Source: JBGSYN01 sp964412385
GTDB taxonomy: Bacteria; Pseudomonadota; Alphaproteobacteria; Geminicoccales; Geminicoccaceae
DNA: 13,800 nt
Assembly: GCA_964412385.1 (NCBI GenBank)
Contig: CAYPOV010000103.1
Location: forward strand, 1-13,800
Direction: 5' to 3'
This document shows positions 13,110 to 13,800 of the stretch, one piece after another. The notes under the pieces are model-generated. The model had not been told where the DNA came from, made no database searches, and saw only the letters and a list, made by a program, of their open reading frames with translations. Both the position numbers and the translations under genes were made by a program. Position 1 is the stretch's first letter. Each line of letters begins with the position of its first letter.

Positions 13110-13800
13110 GGGTCGTTCGCAAGGAATTGAGGGCGTTGGAGAGCGCGCCATGAAGCAGCTTGACGTCGGCTGACATCAAGAGGAGGTCAAAGCCCGCTTC
13201 GATTGCGTTGGTTGCAGCCTTTGCATCCGGCACCAGGCGTCCGGCGCGCTTGTTCGATCCTTTCGCCGCACTCAAAATTTTGTCGACTGATTGCCTGAAG
13301 TTATCGCTCGTGAAATTTCCAGGATCGTCTAGCGACATCGAAAGATCGCCATGGCCAAGCCAGACGACATCGATGCCGTCCGTGGCCGCGATCTCCTCGA
13401 CCGCATCGACTCCGGCCCGCGATTCGATCTGCGCAATCACCGTCGTTCGCTCGTTGGCGGCTGCCGCATAGTCGCTCATCGGGCTCATATGGTAGCGATC
13501 ATGGCCGACCTGCTGGGCCATGCCGCGCTTGCCCCGTGGGGCATATTTGGCGGCAGTTACAATATTTCGTGCCACGTCGGCACTCTCGACATTCGGCACC
13601 ATGATGCCATCAGCGCCGATATCGAGGGCGCGCGCGATGTCGGATGAGTTCGAGGTCGGAACTCTAACAATTGCAGGAAGATTGGCCGCTTCAAAGCCTC
13701 TGATCACCCAGCGCAGTTCGGCAAAGCTCACGCCCGAATGTTCCATATCCAGCACAGCGAAATCAGCACTCGCATCCTTGAGGATATGCCCAATGCCCGG
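13102..13800 (-). CDS. HpcH/HpaI-family aldolase (5' end cut by window)
   Basis: The visible 232 residues belong to the metal-dependent class II HpcH/HpaI aldolase family, which splits 2-keto-3-deoxy or 4-hydroxy-2-oxo acids to pyruvate (or a related keto acid) and an aldehyde. Landmarks are DFAVLDMEHSGVSFAELRW, PAIVRVPTSN with the catalytic Arg, ADGIMVPNVESAD, PRGKRG, AQIESRAGVDAVEEI with the metal-binding Glu, and WLGHGDLSMSLDDPG with the metal-binding Asp. The frame continues through the right window edge; the DMEHS motif shows only about 30-40 residues are missing. The TAG stop (13104-13102) overlaps the permease start. Sharing an operon with an importer suggests it degrades the imported compound; the exact substrate cannot be assigned. 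Confidence 0.9.
   Translation of the reverse strand, partial: PGIGHILKDASADFAVLDMEHSGVSFAELRWVIRGFEAANLPAIVRVPTSNSSDIARALDIGADGIMVPNVESADVARNIVTAAKYAPRGKRGMAQQVGHDRYHMSPMSDYAAAANERTTVIAQIESRAGVDAVEEIAATDGIDVVWLGHGDLSMSLDDPGNFTSDNFRQSVDKILSAAKGSNKRAGRLVPDAKAATNAIEAGFDLLLMSADVKLLHGALSNALNSLRTTHG

Noticed and set aside
12354..13130. A 258-codon open frame antisense to the permease gene
   Set aside because: It is rich in His, Asp and Gln as expected from reading a GC-rich membrane-protein gene backwards, and has no recognisable domain.

Overview
The window looks like accessory DNA from the chromosome or a large plasmid of a GC-rich alphaproteobacterium. A member of the Hyphomicrobiales is my best guess, from the DUF1127 small protein, the fused Dpp-type double ATPase, the PIN/Phd toxin-antitoxin remains and the IS5/IS427-like transposase fragments. 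It holds no rRNA, tRNA, CRISPR array or complete mobile element. It does hold an unusual number of decayed genes next to intact ones.

Layout. At 1-2770 two broken IS5-family transposase copies (238-728 and about 2443-2768, same orientation) bracket a divergent pair: a small exported EthD-domain protein (804-1235, minus) and a GlxA-type regulator with a DJ-1/PfpI domain fused to an AraC DNA-binding domain (1337-2422, plus). At 3021-4215 three plus-strand genes follow: two small proteins (one DUF1127) and a NudK-like Nudix pyrophosphatase. At 4245-7148 the minus strand carries a sulfur-ester block: an eroded sulfotransferase (6866-7148), a sulfatase homologue in which nearly every catalytic residue is replaced (5566-6777), and a sulfatase with the full active-site signature (4245-5513). 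At 7149-9867 a small lipoprotein gene (minus) and a large RTX/beta-helix secreted protein (plus) diverge from a shared promoter region. At 9922-10318 lies a frameshifted, internally deleted vapBC-type toxin-antitoxin pair. At 10405-13800 a minus-strand operon runs leftwards: an HpcH/HpaI-family aldolase (cut by the window edge), a DppC-like permease and a double-domain DppD-DppF ATPase.

How it may work together. The transporter and aldolase probably import and cleave a small organic compound. The intact sulfatase would release sulfate from an organic ester. The degenerate paralogue just upstream in the same transcription unit is the most interesting gene here. It keeps the sulfatase fold and the ancestral spacing of the catalytic loop (Ser53/Thr55/Tyr57 against Cys53/Pro55/Arg57 in the intact partner), but cannot plausibly be a sulfatase. 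It may be a binding or regulatory pseudoenzyme, or an enzyme with a changed activity. The decayed sulfotransferase beside it suggests that a locus once handling both making and breaking of sulfate esters has lost its synthetic arm. All functions are inferred from residues and motifs read in the sequence; no database search was run.
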